DNA of 64,000 bases from Novosphingobium sp. JCM 18896 (GCF_025938095.1 NZ_JAPCZF010000011.1:1-64000); one strand, 5' to 3'. Positions 40,644-49,617 are shown, numbered from the stretch's first letter. The notes: generated by a model not told the origin, from the sequence alone. Numbers and translations are program-made.

Positions 40644-41237
40644 ATGACGCAGGGTTCTGCTTGGGTTGCCGTTTCGGAGTTCGTTCGCCGTCCGGACATG
40701 GTCGGTTCGGCCGTCCCGGCGAGCGCGCGCATGGTTCGGCGCATGCTGGGCCCGCTCGACTGGCATCGGATCGGGGTTCTGGTGGAATATGGGCCTGGAA
40801 CAGGCCGTTTCACCTTCGAAGCGCTGAAGCGAATGCGCAGCGATGCCACACTTCTCGCGATCGAGACGGGAGAAGGCTTCGTCGAGGCGCTTCGCAATAG
40901 CTGCGATGATCATCGGTTGATCGTCGTGCGAGGTACGGCGCAAGACGTCAATCGCCACCTCGCCGAGCAAGGTCTCAAGAAGGCCAACTGCATCCTAACC
41001 GGTCTGCCATTCTCGACCCTCGAGCCGGACGAGGCAGACGCGATCATGCGCGAGTCAGCCCGGGCCTTGTCATCTTCCGGTGTTTTGGCAGCCTATCAAA
41101 TGCGCAGGGCTATCCGGCCGCTTCTGAAACGCCATTTCGCAAGCCTGCGCTCGAGCTACGAATGGTGGAATATACCGCCGTGCCATCTCTACTGGGCGAG
41201 GGGCAAGCGGCTGGGGGCTTTGATGGCGGCGCGATAG
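40644..41237 (+). CDS. SAM-dependent methyltransferase (phospholipid N-methyltransferase-like)
   Basis: A 197-residue class I methyltransferase. Motif I is VLVEYGPGTGRFTFEALKRM and motif II ATLLAIETGEGFVEALR. The NCILTGLPFSTLEPDEADAI segment matches the rRNA-dimethylase / PmtA type 'N.P(F/Y)' motif. The length and N-terminus (FVRRPDMVGSAVPASARMVR) fit the PmtA group that converts phosphatidylethanolamine to phosphatidylcholine, but a specific substrate cannot be assigned. AAGGAGAG precedes the ATG. Confidence 0.82.
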   Translation: MTQGSAWVAVSEFVRRPDMVGSAVPASARMVRRMLGPLDWHRIGVLVEYGPGTGRFTFEALKRMRSDATLLAIETGEGFVEALRNSCDDHRLIVVRGTAQDVNRHLAEQGLKKANCILTGLPFSTLEPDEADAIMRESARALSSSGVLAAYQMRRAIRPLLKRHFASLRSSYEWWNIPPCHLYWARGKRLGALMAAR

Positions 41238-41542
41238 GCGGCCAGCGAGACGATGCAGGCGTCGCTTTGGGTATGCCATGCCCCCTGGCTATCTCGGTCC
41301 GGTCGCAAGCAGCGGCCGTTGCGGCCTCAAATCGATAGGAAACGAGGGTGACCTGCAGCGACACCGCAGTCTCGGTGTAACTCGCTGCCTTCATCCTCGA
41401 GTCAAGCCGCCGAACGCGTTCGAAAGGCGCTGCTGCCAGATGTCGAACGCCCAACGCCCGTCCCGTGTGACGAACACATGTCGGGCAGTGGGGGAACGCT
41501 CTCCTCTTCCCGATCTTTGTTTTGGAAAAGGAGATGACAATC
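41238..41542. other. Non-coding gap
   Basis: About 305 bases without a supported gene. GGAAC at about 41490 has no -10 partner at the right distance. Confidence 0.4.
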
Positions 41543-41725
41543 ATGGAAGCGCTCTATGCATCCTTCAACATAATCGGCCCTGCAATACTCCTCGCTGTGA
41601 TCATCTTCGTGACGATTCGCACACGCAAGCAAAGCGCTCGCGACAAGAAGCGGTCCGACGAAGGTGCCCGCAAGTTGCGCAAAGAGCTGAACGACGAGGA
41701 CACTCAGCGAGCGAACGGAAGCTGA
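41543..41725 (+). CDS. Small single-span membrane protein
   Basis: A 60-residue protein: MEALYASFNIIGPAILLAVI leads into one transmembrane helix (about residues 9-27), followed by a strongly charged cytoplasmic tail (RTRKQSARDKKRSDEGARKL). AAGGAG lies nine bases before the chosen ATG; a second ATG three codons upstream is less well spaced. No family is recognised. Small membrane proteins like this often modulate a larger partner. Confidence 0.65.
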   Translation: MEALYASFNIIGPAILLAVIIFVTIRTRKQSARDKKRSDEGARKLRKELNDEDTQRANGS

Positions 41726-41813
41726 TGGAGTCCGGTGGTCGGGTTGAGCTGCCCGTGTCTATCTAGATCACCGGCGCTGCCGGCGCACTAGGCGGACCAC
41801 GTACATTGAAGCG

Positions 41814-43976
41814 TCACCGCACGATTGGCTTGCCAAGGCTTTGGGTAGGCGCATCACCGGCGGATTCCTTGTCGCCGTCTTCAGACGGAACATTGCGTTT
41901 GAGTTCGTCGATCCAGAGCCGCGCGTTGCCGTCGGATGGCGCTCGCCAGTCTCCGCGGGGTGAAAGCGATCCGCCCGTTGTAACCTTCGGGCCGTTGGGC
42001 ATGGCGGATCGCTTGAACTGGCTGATAGTGAAGAACCGGTAGAGAAAGATTTCGAGCCATTTCCGTATGGCGCCGAGCCCATGGGCGCGGCGCTGATTCT
42101 CGGGAAGACCCGGCGGCCAACTTCCGTTCGCGGCGTCCCGCCAAGCCTGGTGCGCCAGGAACGCGATCTTCGACGGGCTGAGCCCGAAGCGCGTGAGATA
42201 GAAGATCGAGAAGTCGTGCAGTTCGTAAGGCCCGATCTTGTCCTCGGTACTCTGAAGAAGACCCTCGGCGGCCTGCGGCACCAGTTCGGGCGAGATCTTC
42301 GTGTCGAGGATGCTCTGGAGCGTTTGATTTACCGCACTGCCGAAAAGGTCATGACCGATCACCCAGCGCATCAGATGCTGGATCAACGTTTTGGGCACCG
42401 CGGCGTTGACATTGTAGTGGCTCATCTGGTCGCCGACGCCATAGGTGGCCCAGCCCAGAGCGATTTCCGACATGTTACCGGTGCCCAGGACAAGGCCTTG
42501 GCGCTGGTTGGCCGCACGAAACAAAAGATCGGTGCGCAGGCCAGCCTGTACGTTCTCGAACGTCACATCATAAACGGGTTCGCCCGAGGCATAAGGATGT
42601 CCGAGGCTCTTCAGCATTTCCATCGCGAGCGGCCGAATATCGATCTCCTCGGCGGTGATGCCAAGGTGATCCATCAGCGCGAGAGCGTTGCCTTTGGTGT
42701 GCTCGCCCGTGGCAAAGCCGGGCATGGTGAACCCCAGGATATCCGTGCGGTCGCGTCCCAAGAGATCGAAAGCGCGCGCTGCGATGATCAGGGAATGGGT
42801 CGAATCGAGCCCACCCGAGACGCCGATACACACACGCTCAATGCCGGCGCTTTCGAGACGCTTGGCGAGACCGCTGACCTGAATGTTGAAAGCCTCGTAG
42901 CAGTCCTCGTCGAGCCGCGCGGGATCGTCGGGCACGAAGGGGAAGCGGTCCAGCGCCCGCACGAGCCCGGTGACCCCATTCGGTACATCGAAGTGAAAGG
43001 GTATCCGGCGGAAGCGCCGCTCGGGATTGTCGTGGAACACCGCGGCACCATGGAAGGTGCCGGTACGCGCGCGCTCGAGAAGCAGGCGTTCGGTGTCGAT
43101 GTCCGCCACGATCATCTGCGAGGTCATCGCAAAGCGAGACGATTCGGCGAGTTTCTCGCCAAGCTCGTAAATGCATGCCTGCCCATCCCAGGCAAGATCG
43201 GTGGTGGATTCGCCGTAGCCGGCGGCAGCATAGACATAGGCGGCCCAGCAGCGTCCGGACTGGGTCTGGCACAGGAGCCGGCGGCTGTCCGACTTGCCGA
43301 CGACGATGTTGCTCGCGGAGAGGTTCGTGAGAATGAGCGCGCCCGCGAGCGCTCCGAAATCACTGGGTGGCCCGGGCGCCCACAAATCTTCGCAGATCTC
43401 GACGTGAAAGACGAAACCCTCAAGGCTGTCGGCGGCAAAGAGGAGGTCCATTCCAAAGGGGGCTAGCCTGCCGCCGACCTTGATTTCTCCCGAGGCCTCG
43501 CGGCCCGAGGCGAACCAGCGCTTTTCGTAGAATTCGCGATAATTGGGCAGATGACATTTGGGTACAACGCCCAGCACCGTGCCGCGGTGAACGACGACAG
43601 CGCAATTGTAGACGCGTCCAGCTTTCTGGATAGGTGCCCCGACGAGGAGCACTGGGTTGAGATTTCTCGACGCCTCGATCAGTTCGCCGAGCCTGGCCTG
43701 GACGTCGTCCAGCAAGGCTTGCTGAAGAAACAGGTCATCGATCGCATAGGCGCTGAGCCCCAGTTCGGGGAAGACCATGAGGGCGACACCTTGCCCATCG
43801 CCCGCTTGGGCAAGCTTCAGCGTCTCGGCGAGATTGAACGCAGGATCCGCGACCGCGCATAGTGGTTGGCAAGCGGCAACACGAACGAACCCGTGGCGGT
43901 ACGGCGAATGAAAGTCTGGCGAAGCCGACACATTCGTTCCTGGGGCTTGTCGTCCGGGACCCATACCGTTCTCCAT
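41814..43976 (-). CDS. nadE: Glutamine-dependent NAD+ synthetase
   Basis: A 720-residue two-domain enzyme. The N-terminal nitrilase-type glutaminase (about 20-300) has the Glu in LMVFPELGLSAYAIDDLFLQ, the Lys in VPKCHLPNYREFYEKRWFAS and the Cys in FHVEICEDLWAP. The C-terminal synthetase has the ATP-pyrophosphatase loop CIGVSGGLDSTHSLIIAARA, then FTMPGFATGEHTKGNALALM and GTGNMSEIALGWATYG. It makes NAD+ from deamido-NAD+ and ATP. The start at 43976 is supported by an EcfG-like promoter about 22 bases upstream. Earlier in-frame codons lie upstream of the predicted transcription start. Confidence 0.93.
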   Translation of the reverse strand: MENGMGPGRQAPGTNVSASPDFHSPYRHGFVRVAACQPLCAVADPAFNLAETLKLAQAGDGQGVALMVFPELGLSAYAIDDLFLQQALLDDVQARLGELIEASRNLNPVLLVGAPIQKAGRVYNCAVVVHRGTVLGVVPKCHLPNYREFYEKRWFASGREASGEIKVGGRLAPFGMDLLFAADSLEGFVFHVEICEDLWAPGPPSDFGALAGALILTNLSASNIVVGKSDSRRLLCQTQSGRCWAAYVYAAAGYGESTTDLAWDGQACIYELGEKLAESSRFAMTSQMIVADIDTERLLLERARTGTFHGAAVFHDNPERRFRRIPFHFDVPNGVTGLVRALDRFPFVPDDPARLDEDCYEAFNIQVSGLAKRLESAGIERVCIGVSGGLDSTHSLIIAARAFDLLGRDRTDILGFTMPGFATGEHTKGNALALMDHLGITAEEIDIRPLAMEMLKSLGHPYASGEPVYDVTFENVQAGLRTDLLFRAANQRQGLVLGTGNMSEIALGWATYGVGDQMSHYNVNAAVPKTLIQHLMRWVIGHDLFGSAVNQTLQSILDTKISPELVPQAAEGLLQSTEDKIGPYELHDFSIFYLTRFGLSPSKIAFLAHQAWRDAANGSWPPGLPENQRRAHGLGAIRKWLEIFLYRFFTISQFKRSAMPNGPKVTTGGSLSPRGDWRAPSDGNARLWIDELKRNVPSEDGDKESAGDAPTQSLGKPIVR

Positions 43977-43997
43977 CGGCGCACTTTGCTCTTTACG

Positions 43998-44022
43998 AAC
44001 CGGGGAGCGCGGCAAGCGTTCC
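43998..44022 (-). promoter_or_regulatory. Putative sigma-EcfG promoter (GGAAC-N16-GGTT)
   Basis: Minus strand GGAAC at 44018-44022 and GGTT at 43998-44001. Transcription near 43991 would give a short leader to nadE. Confidence 0.5.
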
Positions 44023-44124
44023 AGCATCCGGGAGAGCAGGAAATGTCGCAGGCGAAAGAGCGCTCTCGCGAACCTTCGGGCCATGACTGCGTTTCGGGAG
44101 GACAACCGATAATGGGAAGGTTCG

Positions 44125-44370
44125 ATGGCCCTGTTCAAAATCGCATTCGCAACTGCCGTCGCCTATGGCATCTACCGCTACATCAACCGGGAAAAAGAGC
44201 CGCTGCGCGCCGCTTTCGCTGCGGGGGAATCGACCCCGGGACCCGTGGAAGTGCGAAATGCAGGGCCCGAGGCCATGGCAAGCGACCCTCCCGAATGGGA
44301 CAAGGTCGACCAGGCCAGCGATGAAAGTTATCCCGCTAGCGATCCACCGGCCGCCAACCGCTTCACCTGA
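44125..44370 (+). CDS. Small membrane-anchored protein with C-terminal DxxSDESxPASDPP motif
   Basis: An 81-residue protein. An N-terminal hydrophobic helix (ALFKIAFATAVAYGIYRYI) is followed by a charged linker and the tail DKVDQASDESYPASDPPAAN. This tail motif recurs in many small alphaproteobacterial proteins of unknown role. GGAAGG lies just before the ATG. Divergent from nadE with about 150 bases between start codons. Confidence 0.7.
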   Translation: MALFKIAFATAVAYGIYRYINREKEPLRAAFAAGESTPGPVEVRNAGPEAMASDPPEWDKVDQASDESYPASDPPAANRFT

Positions 44371-44698
44371 CCAGGGGGCGCCAAGACCCTTGAGACCGTC
44401 GGTGCCCAAGACTTCCGCCCAGCCGGCGCCACGCACGTGGGGAGTTCCACGGACTGCGGGCGCCAACCGAGCCGCCAGCTGTGCAACGAGCGCGGGGCGG
44501 GCTGCTACCAGATTGATGACCCGGCACGGGATGCGGGCTGGCGATCCGAGAGCGTTGTCCGCGAATAGGAATGAGCTTGCTGGGTGTATCGCCTCTATCC
44601 ATCGTCTCACGTCTCGCTCCAACCATACACCCGTTAGATCCGGATCCATGTCCAAGACGCTAGAGTTCAGAAGACATAAGACCTTGGGAGAGAAGCAA
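44371..44698. other. Non-coding gap
   Basis: About 330 bases, no supported gene. The promoter of the receiver gene at 44699 should lie near its right end but shows no clear consensus. Confidence 0.4.
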
Positions 44699-45070
44699 AT
44701 GTCGGTTCGGCCGACCATTCTTGTTGTTGAGGACGACCCGCTGGTCCGGATCACCGTGTCTGAAATGCTGAGTGACCATGACTTCCCCGTGATCACGGCC
44801 GGCTCGGCCGACGAGGGACTGGGCGTGCTGCGGCATAGGGAAGATATCGCCACGGTCATCACCGATGTCATCATGCCCGGTACGCTGGACGGACTGGGAC
44901 TGGTCTCGGAAATCCGCCGCCGGTGGCCGGCCAAACGCGTTATCGTCGCCTCGGGGCGGATGCCGGCCGAAGCCGCCGCCAATGCGCCGGGGACAATATT
45001 TCTCGCCAAACCCTTCGGCGAGGTCAGTCTCCTGAACGCGGTCGAAACAGCGCTCCAGGCGCACGCCTGA
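44699..45070 (+). CDS. Single-domain response regulator (CheY-like)
   Basis: A 123-residue receiver domain. The acidic pocket is Glu11-Asp12-Asp13 in ILVVEDDPLVRITV, the phosphorylation site is Asp56 in VITDVIMPGTLDGLGL, and the Lys is in GTIFLAKPFGEVSLL. There is no output domain. Related receivers act in the general stress response or two-component phosphorelays of sphingomonads. No kinase gene is adjacent. GGGAG lies nine bases before the ATG. Confidence 0.9.
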   Translation: MSVRPTILVVEDDPLVRITVSEMLSDHDFPVITAGSADEGLGVLRHREDIATVITDVIMPGTLDGLGLVSEIRRRWPAKRVIVASGRMPAEAAANAPGTIFLAKPFGEVSLLNAVETALQAHA

Positions 45071-45460
45071 GGATGCACTTCAGCATCAACCAGCCTGGCT
45101 GGCATTGAGCGGCTCAGCGGCGTCAGGCTCTAGCGAATGGTCTTGGTCCGGCGACAGCTCTTGAACCATTAGCCCTCATGAGGATGCGCGTCGTTGCGGG
45201 CCTCGTCTCTTGTCGAAGCGATGTCGGGTGCACCTTCATGCGGCGCTTCAACAAAGTTCGACGGCGATCTTCCACCGGCTCCGCAGTGCCGCTACGTCGC
45301 TCTAGACCTGCTCTCTGCCGCGACCTGTCGACTGCCTGGCTAGCGACGATAGGGTGTACGCGTGGTGCAGGTGATATCGCCGGTGCCGTTGGCCTCGCAC
45401 TCGCTATCGCCGCCCATAGTTTCTCCGTGGTGGATTCATCCGCTAGGAACTGACCCCTGC
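45071..45460. other. Gap with one possible 25-residue peptide
   Basis: About 390 bases. The minus strand at 45340-45417 encodes MGGDSECEANGTGDITCTTR and five more residues, preceded by GGAGAA. It could be a micropeptide or the 3' end of a lost exported-protein gene. Nothing else is supported. Confidence 0.3.
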
Positions 45461-45646
45461 TCAGGGGCGCGGCGTCTTCTTGGTCTGGACCGGTTGGTGC
45501 GCTTGCTTGGGCTCGGTGCCTTTTTCGCGGCGTTCGTTCATGATCCGCGCGGCTTCATCGCCCACATCGCCGGTGTCGTTTTCGCCGGTGGAGGGCGTTT
45601 GCCGCTCGACGGGATCGAGGTGGTTCTCGCTGGGATCTCGGTCCAT
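45461..45646 (-). CDS. 61-residue hydrophilic stress peptide
   Basis: A strongly charged disordered protein: MDRDPSENHLDPVERQTPST, GENDTGDVGDEAARIMNERR, EKGTEPKQAHQPVQTKKTPR. An upstream in-frame ATG at 45682 would lie before the predicted transcription start, so 45646 is preferred; AAGGA stands eight bases before it. A perfect EcfG promoter is placed 29 bases upstream. No known family, but composition and control resemble hydrophilin-like stress proteins. Confidence 0.75.
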   Translation of the reverse strand: MDRDPSENHLDPVERQTPSTGENDTGDVGDEAARIMNERREKGTEPKQAHQPVQTKKTPRP

Positions 45647-45674
45647 CGTGCCGTTCCTTGTGTTGCCAAGGTAG

Positions 45675-45699
45675 AACGGCAAGCCAAGTCGCCAGTTCC
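45675..45699 (-). promoter_or_regulatory. Sigma-EcfG promoter (GGAAC-N16-CGTT)
   Basis: Minus strand GGAAC at 45695-45699 and CGTT at 45675-45678, an exact match. It decides the start of the 61-residue gene at 45646. Confidence 0.7.
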
Positions 45700-45722
45700 C
45701 GCTCGCGCCGCCGCGGACTTGG

Positions 45723-46640
45723 TCAGGCCTTTTCGGTTTGCGCCTTGGCCGGCTTTCCTATGGCGCGCGCGAAGCGGTAACTGGTCTGGTCGAAATTCTG
45801 CGCTCGAAAGAAATTATGCGAGTTGCGAATGTCGATATCGCTCATGGCTTCGAGCAGAATGCACCCTCTCTTGGCGAGTGTGGCTTCGGCAAGGCCCAGC
45901 AGTTTCGCGCCGAAGCCGCGCCGGCGATGAGCCTCGTCTACGACGAGCAGAGTGATGCGGCCGATATTTCCGCGATGCGGCGTTACGATCACGGACCAGC
46001 CGATGCAGCCGGCAACGATGCCGAACTCGGCCAGATGCATATCGCCACCGGCTTTGCGCAAGTTTGCCAAGTTGCGTGCCACTGTTTTTGCATCGGGAGC
46101 GGTCCCCGAAAGCTGGGAAAGCAGCCGCGCTACCTGAGCGGCATCGCTGGGTTTGGCGGGACGGAGAGCCAGCACCGGGGCACTGCGGACGATCTCAAGT
46201 TTGGGCTTTGTGCGCGGCGGCCCCTCGTGCCCTCCACGCGGCGTACCCGACTTCGCGTTCGGGCGCGTCTGGCTCGAAGATGCCGCGGTGGCGCGGGGCG
46301 GGGCGGGTGCGGTGCCGCGCTTCGCGCGGGGGCGGATCGCAGGCCGCGCTTCCTCGGCGACGAGGTCACGCTTGGCTCTGGGCGATGGTTTGTCGGGTGT
46401 GATGCGTGCGGATTGTTGCCAAGTGTTCAAGGCGCCCACCCGCAGATAGCTTTCGATGTCCTCGGCGCTGGCGGTCAACAAACCTTCCCTCCCGAAACCG
46501 ATGAGCTCCTTGCCCTTATCGTCGGTGAGGCCGAACTTGCCAAAATCGCCCGCCCCGGGTTTGCGGCGTCGGGACTTGACGAGCTTGAACCCGCGGTGCT
46601 TCGCCATCTCCTTCAGACTTTGGGCAATATCATCTGCCAT
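45723..46640 (-). CDS. GNAT acetyltransferase with N-terminal Lys/Ala/Pro-rich region
   Basis: A 305-residue protein. Residues 1-75 form a small domain (DIAQSLKEMAKHRGFKLVKS, then EDIESYLRVGALNTWQ). Residues about 80-150 are a low-complexity linker rich in Ala, Arg and Pro. Residues about 155-305 are a GNAT domain: LALRPAKPSDAAQVARLLSQ, LLVVDEAHRRRGFGAKLLGL with the acetyl-CoA-binding Q/RxxGxG/A loop (here RRRGFG), and NSHNFFRAQNFDQTSYRFAR. The acceptor is unknown. The N-terminal region could bind DNA or protein. Confidence 0.85.
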   Translation of the reverse strand: MADDIAQSLKEMAKHRGFKLVKSRRRKPGAGDFGKFGLTDDKGKELIGFGREGLLTASAEDIESYLRVGALNTWQQSARITPDKPSPRAKRDLVAEEARPAIRPRAKRGTAPAPPRATAASSSQTRPNAKSGTPRGGHEGPPRTKPKLEIVRSAPVLALRPAKPSDAAQVARLLSQLSGTAPDAKTVARNLANLRKAGGDMHLAEFGIVAGCIGWSVIVTPHRGNIGRITLLVVDEAHRRRGFGAKLLGLAEATLAKRGCILLEAMSDIDIRNSHNFFRAQNFDQTSYRFARAIGKPAKAQTEKA

Positions 46641-46752
46641 GCGTCACCTTTGCGGGGCCGGGCTCTCCGACATCCACCTCCGACTCGTTTGGGCGTGAGA
46701 TCGATTCGGCTGGCCGCTCGGCACGGGAACGCTCGAGTCGCTTTTTCGCTGC

Positions 46753-47001
46753 ATGGGCATGCGCGCCTGCCGTTTCAAGCAATCGTCGATGATAGAGAGA
46801 GCCGCCTATGACGAGGACGCGCAGAGCCTGTGCCTCTCGTTCAAGCAAACCGGAAAGTACGTCTACTATGATGTTCCGGCGCAAGTTTTCGACGCCTTGT
46901 GCAAGGCGGTTTCCGTGGGCGCTTTCTTCAACACTCAGATCAAAGGTCGCTTCCGCTGCCGCCGGGATCCCGAGCGCCGACGCTTCGGACCCAATGCGTG
47001 A
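46753..47001 (+). CDS. KTSC domain protein
   Basis: An 82-residue protein with the KTSC pattern: SSMIERAAYDEDAQSLCLSF, KQTGKYVYYDVPAQVFDALC and SVGAFFNTQIKGRFRC. KTSC domains ('K-tyrosine-S-C') are small beta-rich modules found alone or fused to nucleases and ligases; they are thought to bind nucleic acid or protein. The start is uncertain (ATG at 46753, 46759 or 46789), since no ribosome-binding site stands out. It sits beside Ku, so a repair-related role is possible. Confidence 0.7.
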   Translation: MGMRACRFKQSSMIERAAYDEDAQSLCLSFKQTGKYVYYDVPAQVFDALCKAVSVGAFFNTQIKGRFRCRRDPERRRFGPNA

Positions 47002-47006
47002 ACACA

Positions 47007-47258
47007 TCACGCTTCGGCTAACGCGCGGTAGACCGACATGAGGTGGCGAGAGGCAGAGGCTCGCGCGCGCGGCGAGCGCAGGGTCTCCTGGTTCGTCTCG
47101 TGGAGCATCGTCAGCATTTCCAGCACGTCTTCGCGCGCCGTGCCGCTCTCGAGAAGTTGCAGTCCGATCAATGTCAGGAGATTTCCCCAGAGCGTGATGG
47201 CCCCTTCTGCGAAAGCCGCGTCGTCGTCTGCATCGTTCGCCGAACTCACGTCCCTCAT
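47007..47258 (-). CDS. Small protein translationally coupled to Ku
   Basis: An 83-residue helical protein: DDDAAFAEGAITLWGNLLTL, IGLQLLESGTAREDVLEMLT, MLHETNQETLRSPRARASAS. Its ATG overlaps the ku stop codon by four bases (ATGA), so it should be made in fixed ratio with Ku. No domain is recognised. It could be a Ku partner or modulator, which is an inference from the coupling. Confidence 0.7.
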   Translation of the reverse strand: MRDVSSANDADDDAAFAEGAITLWGNLLTLIGLQLLESGTAREDVLEMLTMLHETNQETLRSPRARASASRHLMSVYRALAEA

Positions 47259-48178
47259 GCGCGCTTTCGGGCAGTGGACCGGGCGGGCGACTTGGCAGCG
47301 GTGCTTTTGGATGCCGGCTTTTTCGCCGCGGTCTTGCCGGTGCTTTTCGCGGCCTGCTTCGCCGCAGTTTTCTTCGCGCCGCTGCCCTTGTCGCCGGCAC
47401 CGAGCGAATTCTTGAGCGCCGCCATGAGATCGATCACGTTGTTACCGCGCGTCTCCTTCTCGCCGTCGTCTCCCTCGATGTTGAGGGTCTTGCCCTTCTT
47501 CTTGCGCTCGATGAGCTCCTTGAGCGCATCGACGTAGCGGTCGTGGAATTCGCTCGCGTCGAACTTTCCAGTCTTCTTGTCGATCAGGGTCGTCGCAAGG
47601 TCGAGCAGTTCCTCATCGGGGTCGCTATCGGCGATATCACGGAAGTAGCTCGCGGCCTTGTGTACCTCATCGGCATAGCGCAGCGTCTCCATGACTAGGC
47701 CGCGGCCGCAAGCCTTGATCGACACGACATATTCGCGCCCGCGCATCGCGAGCTGGCCAAGACCGATCTTGCGGCTGCGGCGCAGTGCCTCGCGCAGCAC
47801 GATGAAGGCTTCTTCTGCGAGGTCGTCGGCCGGCACGACGTAATAGGGCTTCTCGAAGTAGATCATGTCGATGTCCTGGGCATCGACGAACTGCGTGAGC
47901 TCCAGCGTCTTCCTGCTCTCGAGCTTCACGCCTTCGATTTCGGTCTCGTCCAGCAGCACGTATTCGCCCTTGGCATATTCGAAGCCCTTGACGATCTCGT
48001 CCACGTCCACGGGGCCGATGCCGGGTACGACCTTCTCGTACTTGATCCGCTTGCCCGAAGGCTCGTGAATCTGATTGAAGGCGATCGTCGCTCCGCTTTT
48101 CGTCGCGGAATAGACTTCGACCGGGATCGATACCAGGGCCAGTCGGATCTGACCCTTCCAATAGGGGCGGGCAGCCAT
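47255..48178 (-). CDS. ku: Non-homologous end-joining protein Ku
   Basis: A 307-residue bacterial Ku. The core beta-barrel is clear: AARPYWKGQIRLALVSIPVE at the start, IAFNQIHEPSGKRIKYEKV, DVDEIVKGFEYAKGEYVLLD, DIDMIYFEKPYYVVPADD and LGQLAMRGREYVVSIKACGR. A Lys/Ala-rich C-terminal tail (about 255-307) resembles the DNA-binding extension of other Ku proteins. The homodimer rings broken DNA ends and recruits LigD (37108) and possibly LigC (61169). AAGGAGAAG precedes the ATG. Topoisomerase IB lies upstream on the same strand. Confidence 0.94.
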   Translation of the reverse strand: MAARPYWKGQIRLALVSIPVEVYSATKSGATIAFNQIHEPSGKRIKYEKVVPGIGPVDVDEIVKGFEYAKGEYVLLDETEIEGVKLESRKTLELTQFVDAQDIDMIYFEKPYYVVPADDLAEEAFIVLREALRRSRKIGLGQLAMRGREYVVSIKACGRGLVMETLRYADEVHKAASYFRDIADSDPDEELLDLATTLIDKKTGKFDASEFHDRYVDALKELIERKKKGKTLNIEGDDGEKETRGNNVIDLMAALKNSLGAGDKGSGAKKTAAKQAAKSTGKTAAKKPASKSTAAKSPARSTARKRA

Positions 48179-48284
48179 GCGCTTCTCCTTGGCTAGAGTC
48201 GCTTAATTCGGGAAATGTGGTCTCGTTCCCGGGGAGAGCGGGGCAACTTCGCGCATCATTGTCGCGAGGGCATAACTAGGGCAT

Positions 48285-49400
48285 TCAAAGCGCTGGAACC
48301 TTGGTCTTGTCCTCAAGCCGGCGCTGCAGAAACGCAAGGACGATGGCTTCCTCGGGGCGGAGCCGTGAGACGTCTTCCCGCAGCTCCTTTTCGACCGCGT
48401 CCCTCGCTTCGAGCACCAGCTCGTCGCTCAAGTAGCTCTCGAAGACTTCCGGGTGGATATAGCATTTGCGGCAGACCGTCGGCGTGTTGCCAAGACGCGA
48501 GGCGACGGCCTCGATGGCTGCACGGACATTACGCTTGGCCGCAGCCTCGCTGTCGACTTTCTCGTACTCAGCCAGGGCGAGGGCGGCGAGCACCGTCCCA
48601 TTCCAGGTACGGAAGTCCTTGGCAGTGATGTCGGTCCCGGAGATCTCCTTGAGGTAGCTATTGATATCGCCCGACGTGACCTCATACTGCTCGCCGTCAT
48701 CTCCCAGATACTGGAAGAGATGTTGCCCTGGCAGATCTTGGCTCGCCTTCACGATTTTCGCGATCCGTCGATCCTTGAGCTTGAGCTTCCACCGTTTTCC
48801 GCTCTTGCCCTTGAAGTTGAAGCGTAGCTCGGCGCCGTCGATGGTGACGTGGCGGTCCTGGAGCGTGGTTAGGCCGTAACTCTTGTTCTTCCTCGCATAG
48901 TCTGCATTGCCGATGCGGATCATCGTCGTCTCAAGCAAATGCACCACGGCGGCGAGAACTTTCTCGCGCGGTAGCCCGCGCTTTTTCAAGTCGGCGTCGA
49001 TCCGCTCGCGCACCGCCGGCAGCGCCTTGGCGAAATCGAGCATATGTTCGTACTTCGTGCTGTCGCGCACCTCGCGGAACCGGGCGTGATAGCGATATTG
49101 CTTGCGGCCTTTGGCATCCCGTCCGGTCGCTTGAATATGGCCATTTGCCTTGGGGCAGATCCAGACGTCGGTGTAGGCGGGCGGGATGGCGAGCGACGCA
49201 ATGCGCTGGAGCGTCTTCGCGTCCGCAACGGCATTGCCCTTCGCGTCACGGTATCGGAACTTGCCGCGAAAGGTCTGCCGGGTGATCCCGGGACTATCGT
49301 CGGTTACATAGAAGAGGCCCGCATTTTCGGCGGCCTCCTGCGCATCGACGATCACGCCTGCTTCGCTGATCTCGTCCGCCGCTTCCTCTTGAGCTTTCAT
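48285..49400 (-). CDS. Poxvirus-type DNA topoisomerase IB
   Basis: A 371-residue bacterial topoisomerase IB. The N-terminal domain has GLFYVTDDSPGITRQTFRGK and FRYRDAKGNAVADAKTLQRI. The catalytic domain has HLLETTMIRIGNADYARKNK (Arg), LKLKDRRIAKIVKASQDLPG, DFRTWNGTVLAALALAEYEK (Arg) and the nucleophilic Tyr in TVCRKCYIHPEVFESY. It relaxes supercoils by single-strand nicking via a 3'-phosphotyrosine. The start at 49400 omits 23 poorly conserved residues. It lies about 100 bases upstream of ku. Confidence 0.93.
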   Translation of the reverse strand: MKAQEEAADEISEAGVIVDAQEAAENAGLFYVTDDSPGITRQTFRGKFRYRDAKGNAVADAKTLQRIASLAIPPAYTDVWICPKANGHIQATGRDAKGRKQYRYHARFREVRDSTKYEHMLDFAKALPAVRERIDADLKKRGLPREKVLAAVVHLLETTMIRIGNADYARKNKSYGLTTLQDRHVTIDGAELRFNFKGKSGKRWKLKLKDRRIAKIVKASQDLPGQHLFQYLGDDGEQYEVTSGDINSYLKEISGTDITAKDFRTWNGTVLAALALAEYEKVDSEAAAKRNVRAAIEAVASRLGNTPTVCRKCYIHPEVFESYLSDELVLEARDAVEKELREDVSRLRPEEAIVLAFLQRRLEDKTKVPAL

Positions 49401-49588
49401 GGCAACAGTATCGTTCGGAAGCCGGCAGCGTTCCCCGACAATCGGTTTTGAAGCCATTGCCGCCTGCAAGGGCTCAGCCGAAAGAACGTTGCCACAAGTG
49501 TGGACAATTCTCGCGCTTCAGGCAGGCCGCTTTGGGCGAAATCTCCAGGTTCGGCCACGCCTGTCATTGTTTATATTTTGAACATATA

Positions 49589-49617
49589 TTGACATTTGAG
49601 TGCAAAGTGAACAGATT
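49589..49617 (+). promoter_or_regulatory. Putative promoter of the toxin-antitoxin operon
   Basis: TTGACA at 49589-49594 and CAGATT at 49612-49617 are separated by 17 bases in an unusually AT-rich stretch. A ribosome-binding site (AAGGAG) and the antitoxin ATG follow about 20 bases later. Confidence 0.45.

Noticed and set aside
49398..49440. GGAAC-N16-CGAT before topoisomerase IB as an EcfG promoter
   Set aside because: The -10 element has lost the essential GTT core.
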